NCBI RefSeq assembly: GCF_000519045.1
Contig: NZ_KI912532.1
Coordinates: forward strand, 1,984,001 to 2,048,000
Direction: 5' to 3'
DNA from: Dechloromonas agitata is5
GTDB lineage: Bacteria > Pseudomonadota > Gammaproteobacteria > Burkholderiales > Rhodocyclaceae
Length of the DNA stretch: 64,000 bases
Under the pieces are notes generated by a model. The model made no database searches. It was not told where the DNA came from and worked only from the letters and a program-made list of their open reading frames with translations. Below, in pieces: positions 1-8,400 of this stretch. The number at the start of each line of letters is the position of its first letter. The stretch's first letter is position 1. The translations under genes were made by a program, and so were the position numbers.

Positions 1-1
1 G

Positions 2-292
2 ATCTACGGTAGCCAGTTGATGACCAACCAGGAGCGCATCGAGCATCGCAACCAGTTGCGTAATGCCAAGACGGTCGAAGAACGCGAGCAGATTCGTCTG
101 CAACATCACGAGCAGATGCAGTTGCGTGCCAAGGAGCGCGGGGTGACCCTGCCGGATGCGCCACCGCCCCAGGGCGGTGGCATGGGACGTCGCATGGGTC
201 CGGGAGGCGGAATGGGTCCGGGCATGGGCGGAATGGGGCCGGGGGGTGGCATGGGTCCCGGTGGTGGCATGGGCCCCGGCCGCAATCGCTGA
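2..292 (+). CDS. Gly/Met-rich small protein, 5' truncated by window edge
   Basis: The frame is open from base 2, so the real start lies before the window. The visible part has a charged helical segment (MTNQERIEHRNQLRNAKTVE and onward, rich in Arg, Glu and Gln) followed by a tail of repeated Gly-Met-Gly-Pro-Gly units over about the last 35 residues. The helical part resembles small secreted or periplasmic proteins of Proteobacteria that have an Arg/Glu-rich coil, but I cannot name a family securely. The Gly/Met tail is low complexity and probably disordered; Met-rich tails sometimes bind copper or silver, which is only a possibility here. The stop codon is at 290-292. Confidence 0.7.
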   Translation: MYGSQLMTNQERIEHRNQLRNAKTVEEREQIRLQHHEQMQLRAKERGVTLPDAPPPQGGGMGRRMGPGGGMGPGMGGMGPGGGMGPGGGMGPGRNR

Positions 293-305
293 TCGGGCTG
301 CCTGG

Positions 306-538
306 TTAGAATGCCCAGCCGGCCTTCACGCCGAGGCCGGTTGTGCTGTTGCCGCTCAGCGGGGTGCCCGTTTCCGGGTGGGCGTCACTGGGTTTGGAGT
401 GACCCTCTGAATCGACCGCCACCAGCGTGTTGCCGCCCTGGAAGGGGTGCTGGATCAGGCATTGGCCTGAATGATCCGGCGTTTCGTAGAAAGCCGGGCG
501 GCAATCGAGTGACTGGCTGCTTGTCAGTTGGTGCGAAC
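306..538 (-). other. Possible 3' remnant of an outer-membrane-type protein gene
   Basis: This 246-bp gap has no intact gene. On the minus strand one frame stays open up to a TAA at 308-306 and reads like a coding tail: high GC at third positions, two Cys, and an ending of GLGVKAGWAF, a C-terminal Phe pattern typical of beta-barrel outer-membrane proteins. No start codon gives a complete gene, because upstream the frame runs into the 3' end of the next minus-strand gene. It may be a decayed gene end, or the misframed end of the gene at 539-1204. It could also be chance, since GC-rich DNA has long open frames. Confidence 0.3.
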
Positions 539-1204
539 CTAGAACGGTCGCATGCGTGCTTCCATCTTTACTACCGTGTTGTTGGCCGGAACATTGACGA
601 TTTCATTGAACCCGACTTCGGTTTTCACCCGGAAGTGCTGTTCCTCAGTCTGGACGACCAGTCGCGGAACATCGGTAACGCCATGGCGGCTGACGACATA
701 GCCCGCGGTCTCGTAGCGGGTGCCAACAGGAACAGTTTCCTGGCCGCTCGAGGTGATAAGCATGTTTTCCACATAGATCAGGTAGTTGCCGGGGCGCATC
801 TCGGTGAATTCGAACAGGCCGTTGCCGTCGGTCTTTGTGGCCAGGGCGTATTTGTGAATACGCGGGTCACCGATGAAGCGCTTCAGTTGAACCTTCCGCC
901 AGGCGCGTTGAGAACGGTTTTCGCTTTCCAGGCGAACGATCTCCTTGACGTGTTCGGTCGCCGGGTAGAGATACACCGTCACACCGGATATCGGCGATCC
1001 CTGTGAAAAATTCAGGATGGGTGCATCCCGCCCCGCCTGTTTGCCGCCATTGATGATCTTGTGGAATACCACGCCCTTGATGGTGCTGCTCCCCTTGGCC
1101 AGGGCCGTTTTGGCATAGGCTTCGTCAAAGGGCGGTGAGGTGACGGTCACCGTGACCGGCGTATCCAGTTGTTGGTCCTGGACCTTCATTTCCGCGCGGC
1201 GCAT
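539..1204 (-). CDS. Putative lipoprotein with carboxypeptidase-regulatory-like fold
   Basis: The frame encodes 221 residues from the first in-frame ATG. The middle (TKTDGNGLFEFTEMRPGNYLIYVEN, split here as TKTDGNGLFEF then the TEMRPGNYLIYVEN stretch) is the pattern of a carboxypeptidase-regulatory-like or prealbumin-type beta-sandwich, usually found in exported surface proteins. No enzyme motif is seen. Just upstream in the same frame the codons read LLASCGSEM, with the lipobox L-A-S-C, but this frame has no usable start. A hydrophobic leader (MRTMPMIVACL, ATG at 1254 or 1272) sits in a neighbouring frame, so a one-base offset near 1218-1226 separates the signal peptide from the body. The intact gene was probably a lipoprotein starting near 1254-1272. 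The exact function is unknown. Confidence 0.6.
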   Translation of the reverse strand: MRRAEMKVQDQQLDTPVTVTVTSPPFDEAYAKTALAKGSSTIKGVVFHKIINGGKQAGRDAPILNFSQGSPISGVTVYLYPATEHVKEIVRLESENRSQRAWRKVQLKRFIGDPRIHKYALATKTDGNGLFEFTEMRPGNYLIYVENMLITSSGQETVPVGTRYETAGYVVSRHGVTDVPRLVVQTEEQHFRVKTEVGFNEIVNVPANNTVVKMEARMRPF

Positions 1205-1384
1205 TTCGCTGCCGCAAGAAGCAAGCAGGCCACGATCATCGGCATGGTTCTCATTGCGGGCGGGACACGCATCGCTCAGTCATTCCTTTCGCTGGGTCGT
1301 CGAGGGGGCGTAATGGCCAAAAAATGACATTGTAATTGAATCGCGCCCTGCCTTTGAACACCGGGGACGGCTGACGGAGCGAAA

Positions 1385-1420
1385 GAAAAAACGGCCCGGG
1401 TGCCGAGGCAGCCGGGCCGT
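1385..1420 (-). terminator. Rho-independent terminator of the PQQ dehydrogenase gene
   Basis: On the minus strand a 9-bp GC stem (ACGGCCCGG paired with CCGGGCCGT, 1391-1399 with 1412-1420) is followed by a run of five or more T. It lies about 30 bp past the stop of the quinoprotein gene. Confidence 0.85.
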
Positions 1421-1451
1421 GGGGAGTGGCAGTCGCCTGCCTTGGGAGAGA

Positions 1452-3227
1452 TCAGCCCTTGTGCAGCTTGAAGACCCAGACGGAACCACCCTGTTCCAGG
1501 TAGTTCACGCGCTTGGCCACGTCGCCGCCCCAGAGCGGCACGGCGCCGCCCCAGCCGGTGGTGACGGCGATCATCTGCTCGCCGTCCTGTTCCCAGGTGA
1601 CCGGCGGTGCGACGATGCCGGTGCCGGTCTGGAAGGACCACAGTTCCTTGCCGGTCTTGGCGTCGACGCCCTTCAGGTAGCCTTCCGGGGTGCCGTAGAA
1701 GATCAGGCCGCCGGCGGTGGTCAGGACGCCACCCCAGAGCGGGGCGTAGTTCTTGTTTTCCCAGACGATCTTGCCGCTGACCGGATCAACGGCGCGCAGC
1801 ACGCCGATGTAATCGTCGTTCAGCGCCTTGATGGTGAAGCCGGCGCCGAGGTAGGCAGCGCCCTTCTTGTAGGCGATCGGTTCGTTCCAGATATCCATCG
1901 CCCACTCGTTGGCCGGTACGTAGAAGAGGCCGGTCTGCGGGCTGTAGGCGATCTGTTGCTGGTTCTTGCCGCCGAGGAAGGACGGGGCGGAGAAGACGAC
2001 CTTGCCCTTCTTGCCGTCGGCGGTTTCCGACGGATCACCCGGCCGGCCATCCGGCGTGTAGAGCGGGCGGCCGGTGTTCATGTCGTAGCCGGTGGCCCAG
2101 GTGATCTTGTTCACGAAGGGGAAGGCGTTGAGCAGCTTGCCGTTGGTCCGGTCGTTCACGAAGAAGAAACCGTTGCGGTCGGCCTTGCCGCCGGCCTTGA
2201 TCAGCTTGCCCGTCTTCGGGTCCTTGTAGTCGAAGGAAACGAATTCGTTCACACCGTCGAAGTCCCAGCCGTCGTGCGGGGTGTTCTGGTAGTGCCAGAC
2301 GATCTTGCCGGTGTCGGCGTCGATGGCCACGGTGGAGGACGAGAACAGGTTGTCGCCCGGACGCAGGTGGCTGTTCCACGGGGCCGGGTTGCCGGTGCCG
2401 GCGAAGATCAGGTTGGTTTCCGGATCGTAGGTGGCGCCGTTCCAGGTGGCGGCGCCGCCGGTCTTCCACAGGTCGCCGGTCCAGGTCGCGTTGAGGGTGC
2501 CGGAGATGCCGTTCTCGACCTTCTCCCCATCCTTCATGATGTAGCCCATGTGGCCTTCGACCGTCGGCCGGGTCCAGATCAGCTTGCCGGTCTTCGGGTC
2601 GCGCGCATCGATGCGCCCGACGACACCGAATTCACCGCCGGAAACGCCGGTGATCAGCTTGCCGCGGGCGATGATCGGGGCGGCGGTGGCCGAGTAGCCG
2701 GCGGCGTAGTCATCCAGCTTTTCCTTCCAGACGACCTTGCCGGTGTCCTGGTTGAGGGCGACCAGCTGGGCGTCCAGCGTGGCGAAGATGACCAGGTTGT
2801 CGTACAGCGCCGCGCCGCGGTTGATCACGTCGCAGCAGGGCATGATGCCGTCCGGCAGGCGGTGCTCATACTTCCACAGCTTCTTGCCGGTCTTTGCGTC
2901 CATCGCGAACAGGCGGCTGTAGGAGGCGGTGACGAACATCTTGCCGTTGTGGATGACCGGCTGCGATTCCTGGCCGCGCTGCTTCTCGCCGCCGAAGGAC
3001 ATCGACCAGGCAGGCACCAGGTTCTTCACCGTCTTGGTGTTGATCTGGGTGCTCGGGCTGAAGCGCTGGCCCTGGGTGCCGAGGCCGAAACTGACGACGT
3101 CGCCCTTGGTCTTGGCATCGTTCAGGATGTCCTCGTCGGTGACGACGGCGGATGCCTGGCCGGCGGTCAGCAGGGCTGCCGCAAGCAGGGCGATCGTGCT
3201 CCGCTTGAAGGGGGTGTGACTGTGCAT
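1452..3227 (-). CDS. PQQ-dependent alcohol dehydrogenase, lanthanide type (XoxF/ExaF/PedH-like)
   Basis: This 591-residue periplasmic quinoprotein should oxidise alcohols (methanol, ethanol or others) using PQQ and pass electrons to a cytochrome c. It has a Sec signal peptide ending near ASA (residue 27), the vicinal Cys pair CC at 131-132, repeated tryptophan-docking blades (for example [15 protein letters not shown]), Glu199 in GGEFGVVG, Asn280 in GTGNPAPWN and catalytic Asp322 in GWDFDG. The extra Asp324, two residues on, is the hallmark of lanthanide-dependent enzymes; calcium enzymes usually have Ala or Ser there. The ATG at 3227 is chosen because it starts the signal peptide and follows AAGGAGACA; an upstream in-frame ATG gives an implausible leader. 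The gene stands alone, diverges from the relay/TonB operon and has its own sigma-54-like promoter. No cytochrome c gene lies nearby. Confidence 0.93.
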   Translation of the reverse strand: MHSHTPFKRSTIALLAAALLTAGQASAVVTDEDILNDAKTKGDVVSFGLGTQGQRFSPSTQINTKTVKNLVPAWSMSFGGEKQRGQESQPVIHNGKMFVTASYSRLFAMDAKTGKKLWKYEHRLPDGIMPCCDVINRGAALYDNLVIFATLDAQLVALNQDTGKVVWKEKLDDYAAGYSATAAPIIARGKLITGVSGGEFGVVGRIDARDPKTGKLIWTRPTVEGHMGYIMKDGEKVENGISGTLNATWTGDLWKTGGAATWNGATYDPETNLIFAGTGNPAPWNSHLRPGDNLFSSSTVAIDADTGKIVWHYQNTPHDGWDFDGVNEFVSFDYKDPKTGKLIKAGGKADRNGFFFVNDRTNGKLLNAFPFVNKITWATGYDMNTGRPLYTPDGRPGDPSETADGKKGKVVFSAPSFLGGKNQQQIAYSPQTGLFYVPANEWAMDIWNEPIAYKKGAAYLGAGFTIKALNDDYIGVLRAVDPVSGKIVWENKNYAPLWGGVLTTAGGLIFYGTPEGYLKGVDAKTGKELWSFQTGTGIVAPPVTWEQDGEQMIAVTTGWGGAVPLWGGDVAKRVNYLEQGGSVWVFKLHKG

Positions 3228-3357
3228 GGATTGTCTCCTTGGTTTATCCAATTGGTTCCGGCCGGCCGGGGTGTTGGTCGTTGCCCGGCTGTCCGGTGAA
3301 ACCTGCTGGCGCGCCGCCTTCCTTTCCCTGAATCGGCGCACTGGCGGAGGGAGTGTT

Positions 3358-3373
3358 CGCAAGGCTTGTGCCA
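3358..3373 (-). promoter_or_regulatory. Sigma-54 (-24/-12) promoter for the quinoprotein dehydrogenase
   Basis: The minus strand reads TGGCACAAGCCTTGCG, matching the consensus TGGCAC-N5-TTGC with the GG and GC doublets exactly 12 positions apart. It would start transcription near 3346, leaving a leader of about 120 nt before the ATG at 3227. Confidence 0.75.
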
Positions 3374-3585
3374 AGCCGCCGTGGAATGCGCCGTTGCCCG
3401 ATTGGCGCGGCGAAGCGCCCGATCACCGGGTTTTTCGGGGTGCGCCGCTGTCACACAAGGCGCTGTATCAAATGTCACCAGCTGCTCCAAAGTTGCACAG
3501 CAGCGTTAAGGCGACGCCATGACGATGCCGTGTGCCAAAGGCGAAATGGCCGTCTGGCGGGCGATTGGCGGATTTGGCCAGGGAT

Positions 3586-3601
3586 TGGCACGGGGTTTGC
3601 G
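3586..3601 (+). promoter_or_regulatory. Sigma-54 (-24/-12) promoter for the SoxYZ-MBL-TonB operon
   Basis: The plus strand reads TGGCACGGGGTTTGCG, a full match to TGGCAC-N5-TTGC with correct GG-to-GC spacing. The expected start is near 3613, about 36 nt before the ATG of the SoxYZ-like gene. The mirrored site on the other strand supports both. Confidence 0.8.
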
Positions 3602-3648
3602 ACCGTCTCGCCAAACAGCCCACAGGGCGAAACGGAGCGAGACAACAC

Positions 3649-4419
3649 ATGAAGTATCCCTTGACCATTGCCGCCATCGCGCTGGCGGCCCTGATGCCGC
3701 CGGCCGAGGCCGCCGCGCTGAAAGAGAACGGCGATCCGCTGGATTCCGCACGCTGGGGCGAGATGGCCAAGACCTTCCTCGCTGGCGCGCCGGTGCTGTT
3801 CGATCCGCGCGTCAAGGTGATCGCCCCGTCGACGGCCGAGAACCCGATGCAGGTGCCGGTGACGGTCGATGCCACGGCCCTGCCGGGTATTGTCGAGGTC
3901 GTCGTCTTTGCCGACTTCAACCCCATCGTGCAGGTGCTGCGATTCTTCCCGGAGGGGGCCCCGGCCTACCTCGGCTTTCGCGTCAAGCTGCAGCAGTCGA
4001 CGCCGGTGCGCGCCGCGGTGCGGACCGGCGATGGCGTCTGGCATGTCGGCGGCACCTGGGTGAATACCGTGGGCGGCGGCTGTACCGCGCCGTCGGCCGC
4101 CGCCGCCTCGCCGGAATGGCAGAAGCGCCTCAATGAAGTGAGCGGTCGCCAGTGGTCGGAAGGCCCCAACGCTGGCCGCGTCCGCCTGCGCATCGTGCAC
4201 CCGATGGACACCGGCCTGATCGCCGGCACGCCGGCCTTCCATATCGAGGAAATCAACTTCACCGACGCCGCCGGCAAGCGCCTGATGCGCGTGCAGACCT
4301 ACGAGCCGGTCAGCGAGAACCCGGTGTTCACGCTCAATCGTGGCGTCGTCGATGGCCCGTTGGAGGCCAGTGGGCGCGACAACAACGGCAACCTGTTCAA
4401 GGCGAGGATCGCGCCGTGA
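3649..4419 (+). CDS. Quinoprotein dehydrogenase-associated SoxYZ-like carrier protein
   Basis: This 256-residue exported protein has a Sec signal peptide (cleaved near AEA, residue 21), an N-terminal SoxY-like sandwich and a C-terminal SoxZ-like domain in one chain. In Sox sulfur oxidation, SoxY carries substrates on a Cys in a C-terminal GGCGG arm. Here the corresponding motif is internal: VNTVGGGC, with Cys145 exposed between the two halves. Fused SoxYZ proteins of this kind are known from genome surveys to accompany PQQ dehydrogenases and a zinc hydrolase as a putative quinoprotein relay; their chemistry is not established. The start at 3649 opens the signal peptide; longer starts do not. 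Its stop overlaps the next gene's GTG (GTGA). No other sox gene is nearby, so a role outside thiosulfate oxidation is likely. Confidence 0.85.
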   Translation: MKYPLTIAAIALAALMPPAEAAALKENGDPLDSARWGEMAKTFLAGAPVLFDPRVKVIAPSTAENPMQVPVTVDATALPGIVEVVVFADFNPIVQVLRFFPEGAPAYLGFRVKLQQSTPVRAAVRTGDGVWHVGGTWVNTVGGGCTAPSAAAASPEWQKRLNEVSGRQWSEGPNAGRVRLRIVHPMDTGLIAGTPAFHIEEINFTDAAGKRLMRVQTYEPVSENPVFTLNRGVVDGPLEASGRDNNGNLFKARIAP

Positions 4420-5351
4420 AACGCCTGTTCGCCAGTTTGCTGCTGCTCGCCTGCGGTCAACTCGCCGCGCAGGACTTCGACTATCGCCTGAGCGCCACCC
4501 CGGTCGCCCGCGACGTCTATGCCTTCATCGGCAAGACCGAGGATTTCGACACTGTCAATGGCGGCAACATCGTCAACACCGCCTTCATCGTCGCGCCGCA
4601 GGGCGTCATCGTCATCGACAGCGGCCCGTCGCTGCGCTACGGCCAGCAGATGCGCCAGGCCATCGGCCGGGTCACCGACAAGCCCGTGGCGCTGGTCATC
4701 AACACCCATCACCATCCCGATCACTTCCTGGGCAACCAGGCCTATGCCGACGTGCCCATCGGTGCGCTGGCCGACACCCGCCTGGGCATTACCAGCGACG
4801 GCAACGCCTTCGCCGAAAACCTGTTCCGGATGAGCGGCGACTGGATGAAAGGCACCGAGGTGCAGGCGCCAACACGCACGCTGCAAGCCGGCGAGCTGGA
4901 GGTGGCCGGCCGCAAGCTGCGCCTGATCGCCCTCGACGGCCACACCGGTGCCGACCTGGTGGTGCTCGACGTGGTCAGCGGCGTGCTGTTCGCCGGCGAC
5001 CTGGCCTTCAACGGCCGCGCCCCGACCACGCCGCATGCCGACGTGGCGCACTGGCTGGCCGCCCTCGACCGCCTCGAAGCGCTGACCCGCGATAGCGGCT
5101 TCACCGCCCTGGTTCCCGGCCACGGCGCGGTGACCCGCGATGCCGCGCCGCTACGCCAGACCCGCGCCTGGCTGAACTGGCTGACGCAGACCCTGCGCGA
5201 TGCCGCCCGCGACGGCCTGGACATGAACGACCTGCTGGCCCGCCCGCTGCCGCCGCAATTCGCCGAGCTGCCGGTGGCCGCCAGCGAATATCGCCGTTCG
5301 GTCGGCCACCTCTTCCCGGCCGCCGAGCAGGCCGCGCTGGAGGGCAAGTAA
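4416..5351 (+). CDS. Quinoprotein relay system zinc metallohydrolase (MBL fold)
   Basis: This 311-residue periplasmic metallo-beta-lactamase-fold protein has a signal peptide (KRLFASLLLLACGQLAAQ), the metal motif THHHPDH at residues 97-103, a later GHTGAD histidine, GDLAFNGR and the distal VPGHG histidine. These are the usual two-zinc ligands. It belongs to the SoxH-like branch found with PQQ enzymes and SoxYZ-like carriers; the likely role is hydrolysis of a thioester or another adduct on the carrier Cys, which is inference. The GTG start at 4416 overlaps the preceding stop by four bases, so translation is probably coupled. The gene's TAA shares its last base with the ATG of the TonB gene. 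Confidence 0.88.
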   Translation: MKRLFASLLLLACGQLAAQDFDYRLSATPVARDVYAFIGKTEDFDTVNGGNIVNTAFIVAPQGVIVIDSGPSLRYGQQMRQAIGRVTDKPVALVINTHHHPDHFLGNQAYADVPIGALADTRLGITSDGNAFAENLFRMSGDWMKGTEVQAPTRTLQAGELEVAGRKLRLIALDGHTGADLVVLDVVSGVLFAGDLAFNGRAPTTPHADVAHWLAALDRLEALTRDSGFTALVPGHGAVTRDAAPLRQTRAWLNWLTQTLRDAARDGLDMNDLLARPLPPQFAELPVAASEYRRSVGHLFPAAEQAALEGK

Positions 5352-6097
5352 TGAGCGCCGCCGTGCTCCACGACACCCTGCCGGTCCGGGTGGTGGATCG
5401 GCGTTTCTGGGCGCTGATCGGCCTGTCCCTCCTGTTCCACGGTGCCCTGTTCGCCGGCATGGCCTGGCAGCGCAAGGCACTGCCGGTACCGCTGCCGACG
5501 CTGATGGCGACCCTCCGCCTGATCGCTCCGAGCGAAGCCAATCCCGAACCGCGACCCGTTGCCGCCAGCGCCCCGGCGCCTGCCGCAGCGGTTCCCCCGA
5601 AGGCCCGGCAGCAAGTCGCCGCAGCGGAGCAACGGACTGCTCCGCGCGTCACGCAGCCTGCCGGGCCGGCCAATGTGCCGGCCCAGACCCGCGCCCCGGC
5701 TGTCGTTGCCGAGGCCGCGCCCCAGACTGTGCCGGCGGTTGCTGCCACAGCGTCGGTCGCACCGGCCGAGGCCGCCCCCCCGGTCCGGCCGCAGGGTGAC
5801 GTCCTCGCCGCCTATCGCCAGCACCTCACCGAATTGTTCGCCCGCGGCTACGAATATCCGCGCATCGCCGCCCTGCGTGGCTGGGAGGGTGAAGTCCGCC
5901 TGCGCCTCAAGGTCGCCCGGCGCGGCAACCTGCTCGGCATCGCGCTCGATCGCTCCAGCGGCTTCGATGTGCTCGACCAGCACGCCCAGTCGCTGCTCGC
6001 CAGCTACGGCGATCTGCCGCCGCTGCCCGAGGCGCTGGAAGCCAGTGAAATCCAGGTCATCGTCCCGATCAACTACAAACTCAGAAAAACGACATGA
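5351..6097 (+). CDS. TonB family energy transducer dedicated to the quinoprotein operon
   Basis: This 248-residue protein has the TonB layout: a short cytoplasmic N-terminus, one membrane anchor (WALIGLSLLFHGALFAGM, with the TonB His near residue 30), a long Pro/Ala-rich periplasmic spacer (about residues 60-155) and a C-terminal TonB domain containing YPRIAALRGWEGEVRLRLKV, where the usual YP and GxV(x)3 motifs are visible. It would carry proton-motive energy from ExbB/ExbD to an outer-membrane receptor. The receptor gene follows directly with a 4-bp overlap, so this copy probably serves that receptor. No exbBD lies beside it; the only exbBD in the window is at the far right end. Confidence 0.9.
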   Translation: MSAAVLHDTLPVRVVDRRFWALIGLSLLFHGALFAGMAWQRKALPVPLPTLMATLRLIAPSEANPEPRPVAASAPAPAAAVPPKARQQVAAAEQRTAPRVTQPAGPANVPAQTRAPAVVAEAAPQTVPAVAATASVAPAEAAPPVRPQGDVLAAYRQHLTELFARGYEYPRIAALRGWEGEVRLRLKVARRGNLLGIALDRSSGFDVLDQHAQSLLASYGDLPPLPEALEASEIQVIVPINYKLRKTT

Positions 6098-8400
6098 AGA
6101 GACAAAGCCCCCAACGCACCCTGCTGGCCCTTGCCATCGCCGCCGCTTTCGCGCCGGCCCACGCCGAGCCCATCGTCACCACCGCCACCGTCGAAGTGGT
6201 CGGCACCACGCCGCTGGCCGGGGTTGGCGTGCCGCGCCTGCACCTGCCGGCCAACGTCGTGTCGCTCGACGACCAGCGCCTAGAGGAAATCGAGAGCCTC
6301 AACATCGCCGAACAGTTGCTGCGCCAGGCACCGGCCGTCACGGTCAATGAAACCCAGGGCAATCCTTACCAGGCCGACCTCAACTACCGCGGCTTCACCG
6401 CCTCGCCGCTGCTTGGCACGGCCCAGGGGCTGTCGATCTACGTCGATGGCGTGCGGGTGAACGAGCCCTTCGGCGATACGGTGAATTGGGATCTGATTCC
6501 GCATTCGGCCATTGCCGGCATCGACCTTGTCCCCGGCTCCAACCCGGCCTTCGGCCTCAACACCCTGGGCGGTGCACTGGCCATCCGCACCAAGAGCGGT
6601 TTTTCGCATCCGGGCGGCAAGCTCGAACTGTCCGGCGGCAGCTTCGGGCGCAGCAACACCGAACTGGAATACGGCGGCAACAACGGCACGCTCGGCTGGT
6701 ACGTGGCCGGCGACTGGTTCCGCGAGGATGGCTGGCGTGATTATTCGCCGTCCGACGTCAAGCAGTTCTTCGGCAAGCTGTCCTTTCGCAATAGTGCCGG
6801 CGAGGCCGACCTGACGCTGACCCAGGCCCGCACCCGCCTGATCGGCAACGGGCTGTTGCCCCAATCGATGGCCAGCGAGCGCCGCGAAGCGATCTTCACC
6901 CGCCCCGACCAGACGCGTAACGACCTGACCCAGCTCGCCCTCAACGGCAAGCTGTGGCTGGGCGACAGCCAGAGCCTGAGCGGCACCGTCTATGTCCGCA
7001 AGACGCGCACCCGGACGCTGAACGGCGACATGAACGACGATTACGAGAACGACTGGGCGAGCGATCCGACCACCCCGAGCGGTGCCCACAACCGGACGCA
7101 GACCCGCCAGGTCGGCACCGGCGCCGCCGTGCAGTGGAACCTGACCAGCCAGGCCCACCAGCTGGCGGTCGGCGCTTCCTGGGACCAGGCCCGCATGCGC
7201 TTCGTGCAGACCCAGCAGCTCGGTTCGCTGAACGACTCGCGCGGCATCGACAACCTGCGCGATGTCGAGGAAGAAAACCGCCTGTGGGGCACCACCCGCA
7301 CGGCCAGCCTGTTCGCCACCGATACCTGGTCGATCACCCCGGCCCTGCACCTGACCGCCTCGGCCCGCTACAACATGAGTCGGGTGACGACGCACGACGA
7401 ACTGACCCTCACCGCGCCGAACCTCGATGGCGACCACAGCTACCGCAAGCTCAACCCGGCCCTCGGCCTGAGCTGGCAAGTGCTGCCGACGCTCAACGCC
7501 TACGCCGGTTTCAGCCAGGGCAACCGTATCCCGACGCCGATCGAACTCGGCTGCGCCGACCCGGCCAACCCGTGTACCCTGCCCAACTCGATGGCCGCCG
7601 ACCCCTACCTGAAGCAAGTGGTATCGCGCACCCTGGAGGCCGGCCTGCGCGGCACCCTGGCCGGCAACACCCAGTGGAACGCCGGCGTCTATCGCACCTT
7701 GAACACCGACGACATCCTGTTCGTCGGCACCTCGACCAGCGCCGGTTATTTCACCAACTTCGGCAAGACACAGCGCCAGGGCTTCGAACTCGGCCTCAAC
7801 GGCAAGCTGAGCGGCATCGACTGGTTCGCCAGCTACAACTGGCTGCACGCCACCTTCCGTTCCGACGCCTGCCTGCTCGCCGAAAACAACAGCACGCGCG
7901 GCACGGCGGCCGAATGCACCGGGGCCGGCCAGGACGACGAGATACTCGTCAAAAAGGGCAACCGCCTGCCCGGCCTGCCGGAGCACAGCGTCAAGCTCGG
8001 CCTGGCCTGGCGGGCGACCAGCTGGCTGCGCCTGGGCGGCGACGTGCAGGCCTTTTCCAGCCAGTACGTGCGCGGCAACGAGAACAACCAGCACCAGAGC
8101 GGCACTACCACCGATGCGCTGGGCAATGTGCGCACCTTCGAGGGACCGGGCAAGATCGGCGGCTACGCCATCCTCAACCTGAACGCCGAGGCGAAGCTGG
8201 GCGGCGGCTGGCAGATGTTCGCCAAGGTCAATAACGTCTTCGACCGCCGGTACGCCACGGCCGGCGCGCTGGCCGAAAGCCCCTTCGTCGGCGGCAGCTT
8301 CCAGGCCGATCCGGACGACTGGCGGCGGCAGACTTTCGTCGCGCCCGGCGCGCCCCGTGCGGCCTGGGTCGGCGTCCGCTACGTCTTCGGCGGCAAGTGA
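6094..8400 (+). CDS. TonB-dependent outer-membrane receptor of the quinoprotein operon
   Basis: This 768-residue receptor has a signal peptide (cleaved after AHA, residue 24), a TonB-box-like segment (VEVVGTT), a plug domain (QAPAVTVNETQGNP, VDGVRVNEPFGDT, LGGALAIRT) and a beta-barrel ending in YVFGGK. It resembles the broad CirA/FecA-like receptor family; the substrate cannot be read from sequence. Lying between a dedicated TonB and a sensor kinase, in an operon divergent from a lanthanide-type dehydrogenase, it could import a lanthanide chelate, as lanthanide receptors do in methylotrophs. That is inference. The ATG overlaps the tonB stop (ATGA). Confidence 0.9.
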   Translation: MKRQSPQRTLLALAIAAAFAPAHAEPIVTTATVEVVGTTPLAGVGVPRLHLPANVVSLDDQRLEEIESLNIAEQLLRQAPAVTVNETQGNPYQADLNYRGFTASPLLGTAQGLSIYVDGVRVNEPFGDTVNWDLIPHSAIAGIDLVPGSNPAFGLNTLGGALAIRTKSGFSHPGGKLELSGGSFGRSNTELEYGGNNGTLGWYVAGDWFREDGWRDYSPSDVKQFFGKLSFRNSAGEADLTLTQARTRLIGNGLLPQSMASERREAIFTRPDQTRNDLTQLALNGKLWLGDSQSLSGTVYVRKTRTRTLNGDMNDDYENDWASDPTTPSGAHNRTQTRQVGTGAAVQWNLTSQAHQLAVGASWDQARMRFVQTQQLGSLNDSRGIDNLRDVEEENRLWGTTRTASLFATDTWSITPALHLTASARYNMSRVTTHDELTLTAPNLDGDHSYRKLNPALGLSWQVLPTLNAYAGFSQGNRIPTPIELGCADPANPCTLPNSMAADPYLKQVVSRTLEAGLRGTLAGNTQWNAGVYRTLNTDDILFVGTSTSAGYFTNFGKTQRQGFELGLNGKLSGIDWFASYNWLHATFRSDACLLAENNSTRGTAAECTGAGQDDEILVKKGNRLPGLPEHSVKLGLAWRATSWLRLGGDVQAFSSQYVRGNENNQHQSGTTTDALGNVRTFEGPGKIGGYAILNLNAEAKLGGGWQMFAKVNNVFDRRYATAGALAESPFVGGSFQADPDDWRRQTFVAPGAPRAAWVGVRYVFGGK

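Larger units (their letters stand above)
3228..3648. promoter_or_regulatory. 421-bp divergent regulatory region between quinoprotein gene and relay operon
   Basis: The gap has no convincing gene. It holds two outward-facing -24/-12 promoter matches (listed separately). Between them are a dyad GCTGCT-N12-AGCAGC (3481-3504) and two direct TGTCAC copies (3449-3454 and 3473-3478), which are candidate activator sites. Sigma-54 promoters need an enhancer-binding protein, normally bound 80-150 bp upstream, and the gap is long enough for that in both directions. No such activator gene is present in the window. Confidence 0.6.

Noticed and set aside
180-290. GGCATGGG-type repeats as a DNA repeat array
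   Set aside because: They are in-frame Gly-Met-Gly-Pro codons of the first gene, not a separate element.
1419-3299. 626-codon open frame on the plus strand opposite the PQQ dehydrogenase
   Set aside because: It mirrors the GC-rich third positions of a well-recognised gene; its composition (Gly, Val, Asp, Ala rich) matches no family.
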